Source of the DNA: Poseidonibacter lekithochrous
GTDB taxonomy: Bacteria; Campylobacterota; Campylobacteria; Campylobacterales; Arcobacteraceae
DNA: 64,000 nucleotides
Direction: 5' to 3'
NCBI RefSeq assembly: GCF_018861145.1
Contig: NZ_JAHKQT010000017.1
Location: forward strand, 1-64,000
The first letter of the stretch is position 1; the number at the start of each line of letters is the position of its first letter. A program made the translations under genes and the position numbers. The notes below the pieces were generated by a model. That model had not been told where the DNA came from, ran no database searches, and saw only the letters and a list, made by a program, of their open reading frames with translations. Positions 17,436-26,419 of the stretch are shown here, piece after piece.

Positions 17436-18801
17436 CTAAATCTCCTTGTTCAAACATTTCTTTAAAACTTTTCTCTGCCATTTTTGGCATATCTCTTTGT
17501 TTTCCCCATGCATTAGCTTTATTATAAACAAGTGAATTAGGAAGTTTTGGTACAATTTTTCTAGCCATTTTTCCTGCAAAATCAAATAGTTTGGGTTTTG
17601 TCATTAACCATGCAGTTACTTTCATAGCCATTTTCTTTTTTGAATCAATTAAATTCATTTCACTTAAGTCTTGTCTTCTTGCATAAAGTTGTGAATCTAA
17701 ATCAATTTTTACAGGACATACATTTGTACATGAACCACATAAAGTACAAGCAAATGGTAAAGTATTGTGTTTTTCAGGCTCTTTTACAGATCCTAAAATT
17801 GAACCAATTGGTCCAGGAATTACATATTCATAAGAGTGACCACCACTTCTTCTATAAACAGGACATGTATTCATACAAGCACCACATCTAATACAGTTTA
17901 ATGCTTTTTTATATTTTTCTGAACTTAAAAATTCACTTCTTTTATTATCAACAATAATAATATGCATTTCTCCGTTTTCAATACTCCCATGAAAATGCGA
18001 AGTATAAGAGGTAATCGGTTGCCCTGTTGCAGATCTTGCGAGTAATCTTGTAAATACTGATAAATCTTTTAACCTAGGAATTATTTTTTCAATCCCCATT
18101 GAAGCAATATGAAGTTTGGGTACAGAAGCTCCCATATCAGCATTCCCTTCATTTGTACAAACTACAACCCCTCCAGTTTGGGCAATTGCAAAGTTTACAC
18201 CTGTCATTCCTGCTTGTGCACTTAGAAAATCATTTCTTAAACTAGCTCGTGCAGCACGTGTAAGATATGTAGGATCATCGTTTCCTTTTTCTGTGCCTAA
18301 ATGCTTATGAAAGGTATCAGATACATCCATTTTTTTCAAATGGATTGCTGGTAATACAATATGAGAAGGCGGTTCATTTCTTAATTGAACAATTCTTTCT
18401 CCTAAATCTGTATCAATAACTTCTATACCACGCTCTTCTAAATATGGATTTAAATGACACTCTTCTGTAAGCATAGATTTTGATTTAACTAATTTTGTTA
18501 CTTTGTGTTCTTGAAGTATTTTATATGCAATTTCATTATGCTCTTTTGCATCACTAGCAAAATGTACTTTTATACCTTTTTTTATTGCATTTTCTTCAAA
18601 TTCTAAAAGATATTTATCAAGATTTGCCATAGTATGTGATTTAATTTGTGCCGCAAGCTCTCGTAAATTTTCCCATTCAGGAATGGATTTAGAAGCTAAA
18701 TCTCTTTTTTCACGAACAAACCATAATGCTTGATCATGCCAATGCATTCTCTCATCATTTGCAACAAATTCTTTTGCATTTTGTGCATGATTTGTACTCA
18801 T
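17428..18801 (-). CDS. lutB: Iron-sulfur lactate utilization protein B
   Basis: The 457-residue LUD-domain and ferredoxin-like subunit of the L-lactate dehydrogenase complex. The LUD domain covers about the first 300 residues (TGVNFAIAQTGGVVVCTNEG). Two 4Fe-4S motifs follow: CIRCGACMNTCPVYRRSGG and CTLCGSCTNVCPVKIDL. The length is typical. It overlaps lutA by 4 bases and lutC by 8, a tightly coupled operon. Confidence 0.95.
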   Translation of the reverse strand: MSTNHAQNAKEFVANDERMHWHDQALWFVREKRDLASKSIPEWENLRELAAQIKSHTMANLDKYLLEFEENAIKKGIKVHFASDAKEHNEIAYKILQEHKVTKLVKSKSMLTEECHLNPYLEERGIEVIDTDLGERIVQLRNEPPSHIVLPAIHLKKMDVSDTFHKHLGTEKGNDDPTYLTRAARASLRNDFLSAQAGMTGVNFAIAQTGGVVVCTNEGNADMGASVPKLHIASMGIEKIIPRLKDLSVFTRLLARSATGQPITSYTSHFHGSIENGEMHIIIVDNKRSEFLSSEKYKKALNCIRCGACMNTCPVYRRSGGHSYEYVIPGPIGSILGSVKEPEKHNTLPFACTLCGSCTNVCPVKIDLDSQLYARRQDLSEMNLIDSKKKMAMKVTAWLMTKPKLFDFAGKMARKIVPKLPNSLVYNKANAWGKQRDMPKMAEKSFKEMFEQGDLDD

Positions 18802-19547
18802 AATTCTTCTCCTAATAGGATTTGAACAATATGTTTTACTTTTATTGGATTATTATTTCTATTTATAATCCCATCCATATGCATTAAGCAAGACATATCT
18901 GCACCTGTCATAATTTGGGCATTTGAATCTAAATGATCTTTTATTCTATCTTTTCCCATAGCAATTGAAATATCTTCTTCTTGTACTGAGAATGTTCCAC
19001 CAAAGCCACAGCATTCATCTTCTCTTTTTAAAGTTACAAGTTCGATTTGAGGAACTTTTTGAAGTAAGTTTTTTAATTTAGAGTTATAAGGAACATTAAG
19101 TTCACTTGCCGTTGCAAGTTTTAAAACTCTATGCCCATGACATGAATTGTGTAAACCTACTTTATGAGCAAAAGGTTTATCAAAACTTAGGTTTTCAACT
19201 TTTACAATATCATGTAAAAATTCACATACTTCATAAATAGAGGCTTTTACCTTATTATAGTCTTTATCGTTATTAAAAAAAGGAGCATAATGCTCTTTTA
19301 CCATTGAAACACATGAGCCACTAGGTGCAACAATATAATCATAATCTTTAAAAGTCTTTACAAATTGTTTTGCTAATACTTCAACATCTTTTGAGCATCC
19401 TGAGTTTGCCATTGGTTGACCACAACATGTTTGATTTAGAGGGTAATCAACATCTAAACCTTGTTGCTTTAGTATTTTATATGTCGATTTACAAATGTCT
19501 GGGTACAGTTCATTCATAAAACAGGGGATAAATAGACCTATTTTCAT
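18798..19547 (-). CDS. lutA: Lactate utilization protein A (CCG-domain subunit)
   Basis: A 249-residue cysteine-rich (CCG) protein with the two expected cysteine motifs, NQTCCGQPMANSGC near residue 40 and DECCGFGGTFS near residue 178. The CCG domains of this family bind an iron-sulfur cluster and relay electrons. It is the first gene of the minus-strand lut operon; about 60 bases separate it from an upstream methyltransferase gene, where a palindromic terminator-like sequence lies, so its promoter probably sits in or near that short gap. Confidence 0.94.
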   Translation of the reverse strand: MKIGLFIPCFMNELYPDICKSTYKILKQQGLDVDYPLNQTCCGQPMANSGCSKDVEVLAKQFVKTFKDYDYIVAPSGSCVSMVKEHYAPFFNNDKDYNKVKASIYEVCEFLHDIVKVENLSFDKPFAHKVGLHNSCHGHRVLKLATASELNVPYNSKLKNLLQKVPQIELVTLKREDECCGFGGTFSVQEEDISIAMGKDRIKDHLDSNAQIMTGADMSCLMHMDGIINRNNNPIKVKHIVQILLGEEL

Positions 19548-19601
19548 ATAGACTCCTTTAAAACTAATTGAATAATCTTATAGTTTATATATGAAATAGG
19601 T

Positions 19602-19638
19602 ATGATATTTTATTTTTTTAAAAAAAATGAAATATCAT
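19602..19638 (-). terminator. A/T-rich hairpin at the end of the methyltransferase gene
   Basis: Arms ATGATATTTTATTTTTTT and AAAAAAATGAAATATCAT are nearly fully complementary and enclose the stop codon. Long A and T runs on each arm allow bidirectional termination. It would insulate lutA from the upstream genes. Confidence 0.45.
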
Positions 19639-20188
19639 TTTCTAAGTAAGTATCTTCTATACTTATATTTGAACAGATACTTTTACAGAAACTAAGAACT
19701 ATATTCATAGAAACATTACTTAATAAATCTTCTTTTAAAAAGTTAAAAATGAAACCTTTTTTAGAAGCTTTGTATGAACGTTTTATAAATGTTAAAACTT
19801 CTTTTTCATCTAAAGTATTCATAGCTCCACTACATATATAATAATCAGCAGCTGGAAGTTTATCTTCAAGAATATTTTTTAAAACAAATTTTGTATTTAA
19901 AAACCTTTTTGATGCGGGATCTATCATTTGTTCTTCGCAATCAATACCAATATATTCTTTTGGCTTCAAATCATTATCATATAAATAGTTATAATATTCA
20001 CCAAAACCACAACCTGCATCTACAATTACATAGTCTTTTATATTATTTTTGATAAAGTTTGTTAATATTTCAAATCTTAAATATTGAGATTCTTCACAGT
20101 TCCAATGAACACCTCTTGCACTTATTCCATATCTTTTTATAACTCTTTTATAAAATTGAGTATTGTTTTTATATCCAATATTAGCCAT
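19610..20188 (-). CDS. Class I SAM-dependent methyltransferase
   Basis: A 192-residue protein with a Rossmann-type SAM-binding motif I (YVIVDAGCGFGEYYNYL) near residue 48, an acidic motif II (YIGIDCEEQMI) and a motif IV region (DYYICSGAMNTL). The substrate is unknown; the short length suggests a small-molecule enzyme or an rRNA/tRNA methyltransferase without extra domains. It lies 3 bases downstream of the dCMP deaminase gene and is probably cotranscribed with it. Confidence 0.75.
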   Translation of the reverse strand: MANIGYKNNTQFYKRVIKRYGISARGVHWNCEESQYLRFEILTNFIKNNIKDYVIVDAGCGFGEYYNYLYDNDLKPKEYIGIDCEEQMIDPASKRFLNTKFVLKNILEDKLPAADYYICSGAMNTLDEKEVLTFIKRSYKASKKGFIFNFLKEDLLSNVSMNIVLSFCKSICSNISIEDTYLENDISFFLKK

Positions 20189-20191
20189 AGA

Positions 20192-20632
20192 TTAGCAATT
20201 ACCAATTTGTTCTATTATTACATTATTATCTTTTAGAAATTTTGAGATTATTTCTGAATTAGTGTGTTCATAAGCTTTATCATATACTATTCTTTTTATT
20301 CCACTTGCGATTAAATTTTTTGAACACTCACTACAAGGTTCTAAAGTTACATATATTGTTGCTCCTTCTATACTTATACCTTTTCTTGCTGCCCAAATAA
20401 TTGCATTCATCTCTGCATGAATTTCATAAGTTTTCGACCAATCATGATGATCTTTTGTATATTCTCCATTCCAATGATCACTACAGTTTGTAAATCCAGT
20501 TGGAGTTCCGTTGTAACCAGTAGAAAGTATTCTTCCATCTTTTACAATAACTGCACCTACTTGTTTTGATACACATTTTGAAGCACTTGCAATTTCTTTT
20601 GCAATATTTATAAATGTTTGCTCTTTTAACAT
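20192..20632 (-). CDS. dCMP deaminase (ComEB family)
   Basis: A 146-residue zinc-dependent deaminase that converts dCMP to dUMP, feeding dTMP synthesis. The catalytic motif HAEMNAIIWAARKG and the zinc cysteines PCSECSKNLIASGI are both intact. The GYNGTPTGFTNCSDHW segment, also typical, precedes them. It starts divergently from accB across a 186-base gap, and heads a two-gene unit with the methyltransferase. Confidence 0.9.
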   Translation of the reverse strand: MLKEQTFINIAKEIASASKCVSKQVGAVIVKDGRILSTGYNGTPTGFTNCSDHWNGEYTKDHHDWSKTYEIHAEMNAIIWAARKGISIEGATIYVTLEPCSECSKNLIASGIKRIVYDKAYEHTNSEIISKFLKDNNVIIEQIGNC

Positions 20633-20776
20633 TTCCGTGCCTTTATTAAATTTTTTGAAATTATAGCAAAAGATGGTTTGTATTGGTATTTAATGAAAAT
20701 GAAGCTTGAAATTATTCTTGCTAACTTAAATTAAGCTTATTTATTTTTGTAAAAATAAAATTATAATTAAACTTGT

Positions 20777-20782
20777 GATAAT
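20777..20782 (+). promoter_or_regulatory. Candidate extended -10 element for accBC
   Basis: GATAAT preceded by TGT lies 38 bases upstream of the accB ATG in a very A/T-rich region (cttgtGATAATatg). No convincing -35 box is visible, which is usual for Campylobacterota sigma-70 promoters. Confidence 0.4.
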
Positions 20783-20818
20783 ATGTTGAAAATTTGAATA
20801 ACATTAAAAAGGCTAACT

Positions 20819-21280
20819 ATGGATTTTAAAGAAATCAAAGAATTAATAAGAGTATTTGATAAAAGTGAATTAAACAAATTAAAAGTTAAAGATGGTGAAT
20901 TTGAAATATCTATGCAAACAGGATTTGAAGGTGGGACTGTTGTAACTTCTTCTACGCCTGTTGTTGCTGCACCTGTTGCTGTTACTGCATCTGAAACTAC
21001 TACAGCAACTGCTGTTACTACTGCACCTGCTGCAACTTCTGGAATTACAATTGATTCTCCAATGGTAGGTACATATTATTCTTCACCATCACCTGAAGCC
21101 CCTACATTTATTAAAGTTGGAGATACAGTTAAAAAAGGTCAAACTCTATGTATTTTAGAAGCTATGAAAATTATGAATGAAGTTGAAGCAGAATTTGACT
21201 GTAAAATTATTGAAATGTTAGTAAAAGATGGTGATCCTGTTGAATTTGATATGCCTATTTTTACTGTAGAAAAAATTTAA
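20819..21280 (+). CDS. accB: Biotin carboxyl carrier protein of acetyl-CoA carboxylase
   Basis: A 153-residue carrier whose biotin is attached at Lys117 in the motif EAMKIMNE. The N-terminal helical domain, an Ala/Thr/Val-rich linker at about 42-74, and the C-terminal biotinyl domain (SPMVGTYYSSPSPEAPTFIKV) appear in the expected order. AAAAAGG precedes the ATG. It is followed after 12 bases by accC, the classic accBC operon supplying malonyl-CoA for fatty acid synthesis. Confidence 0.96.
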   Translation: MDFKEIKELIRVFDKSELNKLKVKDGEFEISMQTGFEGGTVVTSSTPVVAAPVAVTASETTTATAVTTAPAATSGITIDSPMVGTYYSSPSPEAPTFIKVGDTVKKGQTLCILEAMKIMNEVEAEFDCKIIEMLVKDGDPVEFDMPIFTVEKI

Positions 21281-21292
21281 GAGTAGCTTGAT

Positions 21293-22645
21293 ATGGCTGA
21301 AATAAAAAAAATACTAATTGCTAATAGAGGAGAAATAGTTCAACGAGCTATTCGAACTATTAGAGAAATGGGTAAAAAATCAGTAGCAGTTTATTCTGCT
21401 GGTGATAAAAATGCATCTTATTTAAAACATGCTGATGAAGCTGTTTGTATTGGTGGGGTTAAATCTGCTGATTCATATTTAAATATTCCTGCATTAATAA
21501 CTGCTGCAGAAATGACAGGTTGTGATGCAATTTTTCCAGGTTATGGTTTCTTATCTGAAAACCAAGACTTTGTAGAAATTTGTAAACTTCATAATATTAA
21601 ATTTATTGGTCCTTCTGTTGAAGTAATGGAAAAAATGGCTGATAAATCTAAAGCTAAAAATGAAATGATTAAAGCTGGAGTTCCTGTTGTACCTGGTTCT
21701 GATGGTGCAGTTCATTCATTAGAAGAAGGTAGAAAAGTTGCAGCTGAAATTGGATATCCAATTATGGCTAAAGCATCTGCTGGTGGTGGTGGAAGAGGAA
21801 TGAGACTTGTTAATAAAGAAGAAGATTTTGATCAACTTTTTATGGCAGCCTCTTCTGAAGCACTTGCAGCTTTTGGTGATGGTACTATGTATTTAGAACG
21901 ATTTATTAATAACCCAAGACATATTGAAGTTCAAGTTATTGGAGATTCTCACGGTAATGCTATTCATATAGGTGAGAGAGATTGTTCTTTACAAAGAAGA
22001 CATCAAAAAGTTATTGAAGAATCACCAGCTATTTTATTAAATGATGAAACAAGAGCACACTTACATAAAGTTGCTGTTGATGCAACAAAATACCTTAAAT
22101 ACGAAGGTGCAGGAACTTTCGAATTCTTAGCAGATGATAAGCAAAATATTTACTTTATGGAAATGAATACAAGACTTCAAGTTGAGCATCCCGTTTCTGA
22201 AATGGTAAGTGGGATTGATATTATTGAGTTAATGATTAAAGTTGCTCAAGGTGAAGAATTACCACCTCAAGAAAAAATCAAATTTAGAGGTCATGCTATT
22301 GAAGTAAGAATTACAGCAGAAGATCCAAATTCATTTTTACCAAGTCCTGGAAAAGTAACACAATGGATGGTTCCTGGTGGAAGAAATGTAAGAGTAGATT
22401 CCCATCTTTACGCTGGATATGTTGTGCCTCCATATTATGATTCAATGGTTGGAAAGCTTATTGTTTGGGGAAGAGATAGAAATAAAGCTATTAATATTAT
22501 GAAAAGAGCTTTAAATGAGTTTGAAGTTGAAGGAATTAGAACAACAATTCCTTTCCATAAAAAAATGATGGAAAATGAAGACTTTATAACAAATAATTAC
22601 GACACAAAATACTTAGAAAACTACAAATCACTTGATGATATTTAA
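21293..22645 (+). CDS. accC: Biotin carboxylase subunit of acetyl-CoA carboxylase
   Basis: A 450-residue ATP-grasp enzyme that carboxylates biotin on AccB. The N-terminal KKILIANRGEIVQRAIRT, the glycine-rich ATP loop KASAGGGGRGMR, and the catalytic block MEMNTRLQVEHPVSEM are all intact, and the length is standard. It is cotranscribed with accB. A long palindromic hairpin starts at its stop codon. Confidence 0.96.
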   Translation: MAEIKKILIANRGEIVQRAIRTIREMGKKSVAVYSAGDKNASYLKHADEAVCIGGVKSADSYLNIPALITAAEMTGCDAIFPGYGFLSENQDFVEICKLHNIKFIGPSVEVMEKMADKSKAKNEMIKAGVPVVPGSDGAVHSLEEGRKVAAEIGYPIMAKASAGGGGRGMRLVNKEEDFDQLFMAASSEALAAFGDGTMYLERFINNPRHIEVQVIGDSHGNAIHIGERDCSLQRRHQKVIEESPAILLNDETRAHLHKVAVDATKYLKYEGAGTFEFLADDKQNIYFMEMNTRLQVEHPVSEMVSGIDIIELMIKVAQGEELPPQEKIKFRGHAIEVRITAEDPNSFLPSPGKVTQWMVPGGRNVRVDSHLYAGYVVPPYYDSMVGKLIVWGRDRNKAINIMKRALNEFEVEGIRTTIPFHKKMMENEDFITNNYDTKYLENYKSLDDI

Positions 22646-22675
22646 AGAAATAGGATTAATTCCTATTCCTTTAAA
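22641..22675 (+). terminator. Terminator-like hairpin after accC
   Basis: The stem TTTAAAG-A-AATAGGA / TCCTATT-C-CTTTAAA has 14 pairs with one internal mismatch and a 5-base loop, and it encloses the accC stop. The following bases (GCTTAAATTT) form only a weak U-tract, so it may also be a processing or stability element. Confidence 0.6.
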
Positions 22676-22698
22676 GCTTAAATTTATATTAAACTAGC

Positions 22699-22886
22699 TA
22701 TAATCCGCAAAATTATACACATATATATACCCATTCAACTTTGATAATAAGACCTTCAAAGATTTACTTTTGATAATCTAACTAAATTTTACAAGATTAG
22801 AAGTACGTTATTCGTGCATTAATGGGATTAAATCCAACTTATATAAACGTGTGTATCAATTTTATAAATACATACTAAGGTAAAAA
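22699..22886 (+). promoter_or_regulatory. Promoter and long structured leader of the DEAD-box helicase gene
   Basis: TATAAT at 22699-22704 is a good -10 box; transcription from it would give a leader of about 175 bases. Just before the ribosome-binding site, GTGTGTAT (22849-22856) can pair with ATACATAC (22868-22875). The same GTGTGTA can alternatively pair with TACACA near 22716-22721 at the 5' end, so two exclusive folds are possible. Long leaders are known for cold-shock DEAD-box helicase mRNAs; regulation here is inferred. Confidence 0.45.
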
Positions 22887-24437
22887 ATGACTTTTAACGA
22901 TTTTAATTTTAAAGAACAGTTACAAAAAGCAATCGACAACGCAGGCTTCAAAGAACCAAGTCCAATTCAACAAGAAGCAATTCCTATTGTTTTAGCAGGT
23001 AAAGATATGGTAGGACAAGCACATACAGGTACAGGTAAAACTGCTGCATTTGGACTTCCAGTTATTAACATGATGAAGGGACAAAAAGGCGTTGAAACTG
23101 TTGTTATTGTTCCTACAAGAGAACTTGCAATGCAAGTATCAGATGAATTATTTAGATTTGGTAAGAACTTAAACTTTAATACAGCTACTGTATATGGTGG
23201 ACAATCTTATTCAATGCAATTAAGAAATATTGACAGAGCTTCAATTATTGTTGCTACTCCAGGTAGATTCTTAGATTTATTAAGAGGTGGAAAAATTAAA
23301 ATTGATCCTTCTTATGTAATTTTAGATGAAGCTGATGAAATGCTTGATATGGGATTCTTAGATGATATTAAAGAAATCTTTACTTTCATGCCAAATGAAA
23401 GACAAACATTATTATTCTCAGCAACTATGCCTCAAGCTATCAAAAGACTTGCTCAAACAATTTTAAAAGAACCAGAATTTGTTACATTAACTAAAAAAGA
23501 TGTAACTAATGCAATGATTAAACAAACATATTATGTTGTAGATGAAAGAGAAAGAGATGATGCTCTAATTAGATTATATGATTTCAAAAACCCTACAAAA
23601 TCAATTATTTTCTGTCGCACAAAAAAAGAAGTTGATAGATTATCAACTTTCTTAGTTTCTCAAGGATTTATGGCTAAAGGTCTTCATGGTGATATGGAGC
23701 AAAGACAAAGAGAAGAATGTATTAGAGCATTTAAATCATCTAAATTAGAAATTTTAATTGCAACAGATGTAGCAGCACGTGGACTAGATGTAAATGATGT
23801 TTCTCACGTATTTAACTATCATTTACCATTTGATTCTGAATCTTATGTACATAGAATCGGAAGAACAGGAAGAGCAGGAAAAGAAGGTGCTGCAGTTTCA
23901 ATTGTAACTCCTCATGAATTTAGAATGCTTCAAAAAATTGAAAAAAATATTGGTACTAAACTTGAAGGTAAGATAGTTCCAAATATTGATTCAGTAAAAG
24001 TAAAAAAAGTATCTAATTTAAAAGAAAAAATTAAAGAGCAAGATATTAAAGATTATGCTTTAGAATTAGTTGAAGAATTAAAAGAAGAATTTGATATTTC
24101 AACAATTGCATTTAAATTAGCTTCAATGGTTGCTTCTTCTACTTATGTAAAAGGTAACGACTCAATTGGTAAATCTGAAAGTGATATCAAAAGATTAATC
24201 GAAAACGCTCAAAGAGGCGGTGGAGATGATAGAGGACGTGGTGGACGAGGTGGTTCACGAGGTGGATACAGAGGTGGAAATCGAGGTGGTTCACGAGGCG
24301 GAAGATCTGGCGGTGGTAGATCTGATGGTCGTTCTGGTGGAAGATCTGATGGTAGATCAGGTGGTGGAAGATCTGACGGTCGTTCTGGTGGTAGATCAGA
24401 AGGTCGATCAGGCGATAGAAATAGAAGTAGAGATTAA
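22887..24437 (+). CDS. deaD: DEAD-box ATP-dependent RNA helicase with RGG/GRS-rich tail
   Basis: A 516-residue RNA helicase. The Q motif PSPIQQEAIP, Walker A AHTGTGKTAAFG, DEAD box LDEADEMLDMG, SAT motif LFSATMP and C-terminal HRIGRTGRAG are present. A linker with lysine-rich segments follows, then about the last 75 residues are a low-complexity Arg/Gly/Ser/Asp tail built from repeated RGG and GRSDGRSGG units, expected to bind RNA nonspecifically and possibly to promote condensation. Related proteins act in ribosome assembly and mRNA decay at low temperature. TAAGG lies 7 bases before the ATG. A terminator overlaps the stop. Confidence 0.93.
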   Translation: MTFNDFNFKEQLQKAIDNAGFKEPSPIQQEAIPIVLAGKDMVGQAHTGTGKTAAFGLPVINMMKGQKGVETVVIVPTRELAMQVSDELFRFGKNLNFNTATVYGGQSYSMQLRNIDRASIIVATPGRFLDLLRGGKIKIDPSYVILDEADEMLDMGFLDDIKEIFTFMPNERQTLLFSATMPQAIKRLAQTILKEPEFVTLTKKDVTNAMIKQTYYVVDERERDDALIRLYDFKNPTKSIIFCRTKKEVDRLSTFLVSQGFMAKGLHGDMEQRQREECIRAFKSSKLEILIATDVAARGLDVNDVSHVFNYHLPFDSESYVHRIGRTGRAGKEGAAVSIVTPHEFRMLQKIEKNIGTKLEGKIVPNIDSVKVKKVSNLKEKIKEQDIKDYALELVEELKEEFDISTIAFKLASMVASSTYVKGNDSIGKSESDIKRLIENAQRGGGDDRGRGGRGGSRGGYRGGNRGGSRGGRSGGGRSDGRSGGRSDGRSGGGRSDGRSGGRSEGRSGDRNRSRD

Positions 24438-24453
24438 TCTCTCTTCTATTTTT
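24419..24453 (+). terminator. Intrinsic terminator of the helicase gene
   Basis: The stem AAATAGAAGTAGAGA / TCTCTCTTCTATTT (one bulged base) with loop TTAA encloses the stop codon and is followed by TTT. Confidence 0.75.
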
Positions 24454-24510
24454 AATACTTCTAAATTAACTTAATAAATAACTCAAAGCTTAATAAACTC
24501 CAAATAACTT

Positions 24511-24559
24511 CTTTTTACTCAATACTTTTACTTTTTACTCAATACTTTTACTTTTTACT
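24511..24559. repeat. 20-bp tandem repeat, about 2.5 copies
   Basis: CTTTTTACTCAATACTTTTA occurs twice back to back (24511-24530 and 24531-24550), then the first nine bases recur. It lies in the 293-base gap between the helicase and phosphate transporter genes, in which I see no coding sequence. Confidence 0.85.
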
Positions 24560-24730
24560 ATTTCATTTTTAATGGAAATATTTGAATTCATATAGAATAA
24601 TATATAGTCTTTTATAATAAATTAAATAGATTATCTATAAATATATTAAGTATAATTAAAGCTTTGAAAAGGAATTTTCTATTAAAATGCTAGCGATATA
24701 AAACAATTAAATGTTTATAAAAGGGTTCCT

Positions 24731-26311
24731 TTGGATATTAAAACTTTCGATACTTTAGATAAGGCAACAGAAAAATCAATTTCTAGCTTTGCTAAACTTT
24801 CACTTGCTCTTCTTTTTATGGTAGTTGTATTTTTATGGTCATATAACTCTCATGGAGATGTTCCTAATAGTACATTCTTAATTATTGGTGCTGTATTTGG
24901 GGCTTATATGGCTATGAATATTGGTGCTAATGATGTAGCAAATAATGTTGGACCTGCAGTTGGTTCAAAAGCTATGACAATGATGTGGGCAATTATAATT
25001 GCAGCAACATTTGAAGCCTTAGGTGCTTTTGTAGCAGGTGGAGATGTTGTAAATACTATTAAAAAAGGGATTATTAATCCTGATTTAATCTCAGATCCTC
25101 AAATATTTATTTGGGCTATGACAGCTGCTTTATTATCAGCAGCACTCTGGCTTAACTTTGCTACATCTATTGGAGCTCCTGTTTCTACAACTCACTCAAT
25201 TGTTGGCGGTGTAATGGGTGCAGGAATTGCTGCTGCTGGGTTTGGTATTGTTGATTGGGGAACAATGGGAAAAATTGCTTCTTCATGGGTTATCTCTCCT
25301 GTTTTAGGTGGTATAATTGCCGCGGCTTTTCTTTATTTCATAAAAACTAAGATTGTTTATAAAAAAGATATGGTGAACTCTGCTAAGGTTGTTGTTCCTT
25401 ATTTAATTGCAGTAATGACTTGGGCTTTTTCTACATATCTTATTTTAAAAGGTTTTAAAAGACTAGTTAAGTTAGAGTTTTTTTCTGCTTCTCTTATTGC
25501 TTTAGTAATTGCTATAATTACATATTTTCTTATAAAACCATTAATAGCCAAAGCTGCTAAAAAACTTGAGAATTCTAGAGGTGGAGTGAATACTTTATTT
25601 ACAATACCATTAATTTTCGCAGCTGCACTTTTATCATTTGCACATGGGGCAAATGATGTTGCAAATGCTATTGGACCACTTGCCGCAATTAATGACGCTG
25701 TTGTGAATTCAGGAGTTTCTTCAAAAGTTGCTATTCCTTTTTGGGTTATGGCTGTTGGAGCTTTAGGAATTGCAGTAGGACTTGCTTTATATGGTCCAAA
25801 ACTTATTAAAACAGTTGGTTCTGAAATTACAGAATTAGATCAAATGAGAGCTTATGCTATTGCCATGGCTGCATCAATTACTGTAATTATTGCTTCACAG
25901 CTTGGACTTCCTGTTTCTTCAACACATATTGCAGTTGGTGGAGTATTCGGAGTTGGATTTTTACGAGAATATTTAGATTCAAATGAAACTAGATTCTTAC
26001 AAGGTTTAAGAAAAAAGTTTAAAAAGCATAAAAAAGAACTTGATTCTATGACTAAAGAACTTAATGAATTAGAAAAAATTGAATCTAAATCTAAATCTAA
26101 CTATGTACGAATTGTTGAACTTTATAAAAGTATTGATGAAAAACAAGATATTGTTAAGCAAGAGAAGAAAGATGTTAAAGAAGCTAAAAGTATTAAATAT
26201 GTTAAAAGAGATGCAGTTAAAAAGATTATTGCTGCATGGGTTATAACTGTTCCTGCTGCTGCTATTTTATCTGCTGCTGTATTTTTTATGATTAAAGGTG
26301 TGATGGCTTAA
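24731..26311 (+). CDS. pit: Inorganic phosphate transporter, Pit family
   Basis: A 526-residue phosphate permease. Both signature repeats of the PHO4 family are present: GANDVANNVGPAVGSKA near residue 65 and AHGANDVANAIGPLAAI near residue 306, along with the paired GAPVSTTHSIVGGV and GLPVSSTHIAVGGV motifs. About eleven hydrophobic segments are visible. A charged, probably coiled-coil cytosolic insertion at about 420-490 precedes the last helix, as in other Campylobacterota Pit proteins. The start is TTG at 24731 with AAGGG six bases upstream; no ATG nearby includes the whole N-terminus. Confidence 0.93.
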   Translation: MDIKTFDTLDKATEKSISSFAKLSLALLFMVVVFLWSYNSHGDVPNSTFLIIGAVFGAYMAMNIGANDVANNVGPAVGSKAMTMMWAIIIAATFEALGAFVAGGDVVNTIKKGIINPDLISDPQIFIWAMTAALLSAALWLNFATSIGAPVSTTHSIVGGVMGAGIAAAGFGIVDWGTMGKIASSWVISPVLGGIIAAAFLYFIKTKIVYKKDMVNSAKVVVPYLIAVMTWAFSTYLILKGFKRLVKLEFFSASLIALVIAIITYFLIKPLIAKAAKKLENSRGGVNTLFTIPLIFAAALLSFAHGANDVANAIGPLAAINDAVVNSGVSSKVAIPFWVMAVGALGIAVGLALYGPKLIKTVGSEITELDQMRAYAIAMAASITVIIASQLGLPVSSTHIAVGGVFGVGFLREYLDSNETRFLQGLRKKFKKHKKELDSMTKELNELEKIESKSKSNYVRIVELYKSIDEKQDIVKQEKKDVKEAKSIKYVKRDAVKKIIAAWVITVPAAAILSAAVFFMIKGVMA

Positions 26312-26419
26312 GGAGTAATTTCCTTGAGTATTACACTCTTAATATCAAGAAACTAAAAATTCTATTTGAAAGATTTTATTACTTTATGATAAAATCACCA
26401 AAAAAATAGGAATTTTCCA

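Noticed and set aside
24511-24559. Tandem 20-bp repeats as a CRISPR fragment or iteron origin
   Set aside because: Units abut without spacers, there are only 2.5 copies, and no cas or replication-initiator gene is near.
26312-26370. Intrinsic terminator after the phosphate transporter gene
   Set aside because: AAGGAGTAAT and ATTACACTCTT pair imperfectly and no T-run follows; not convincing.
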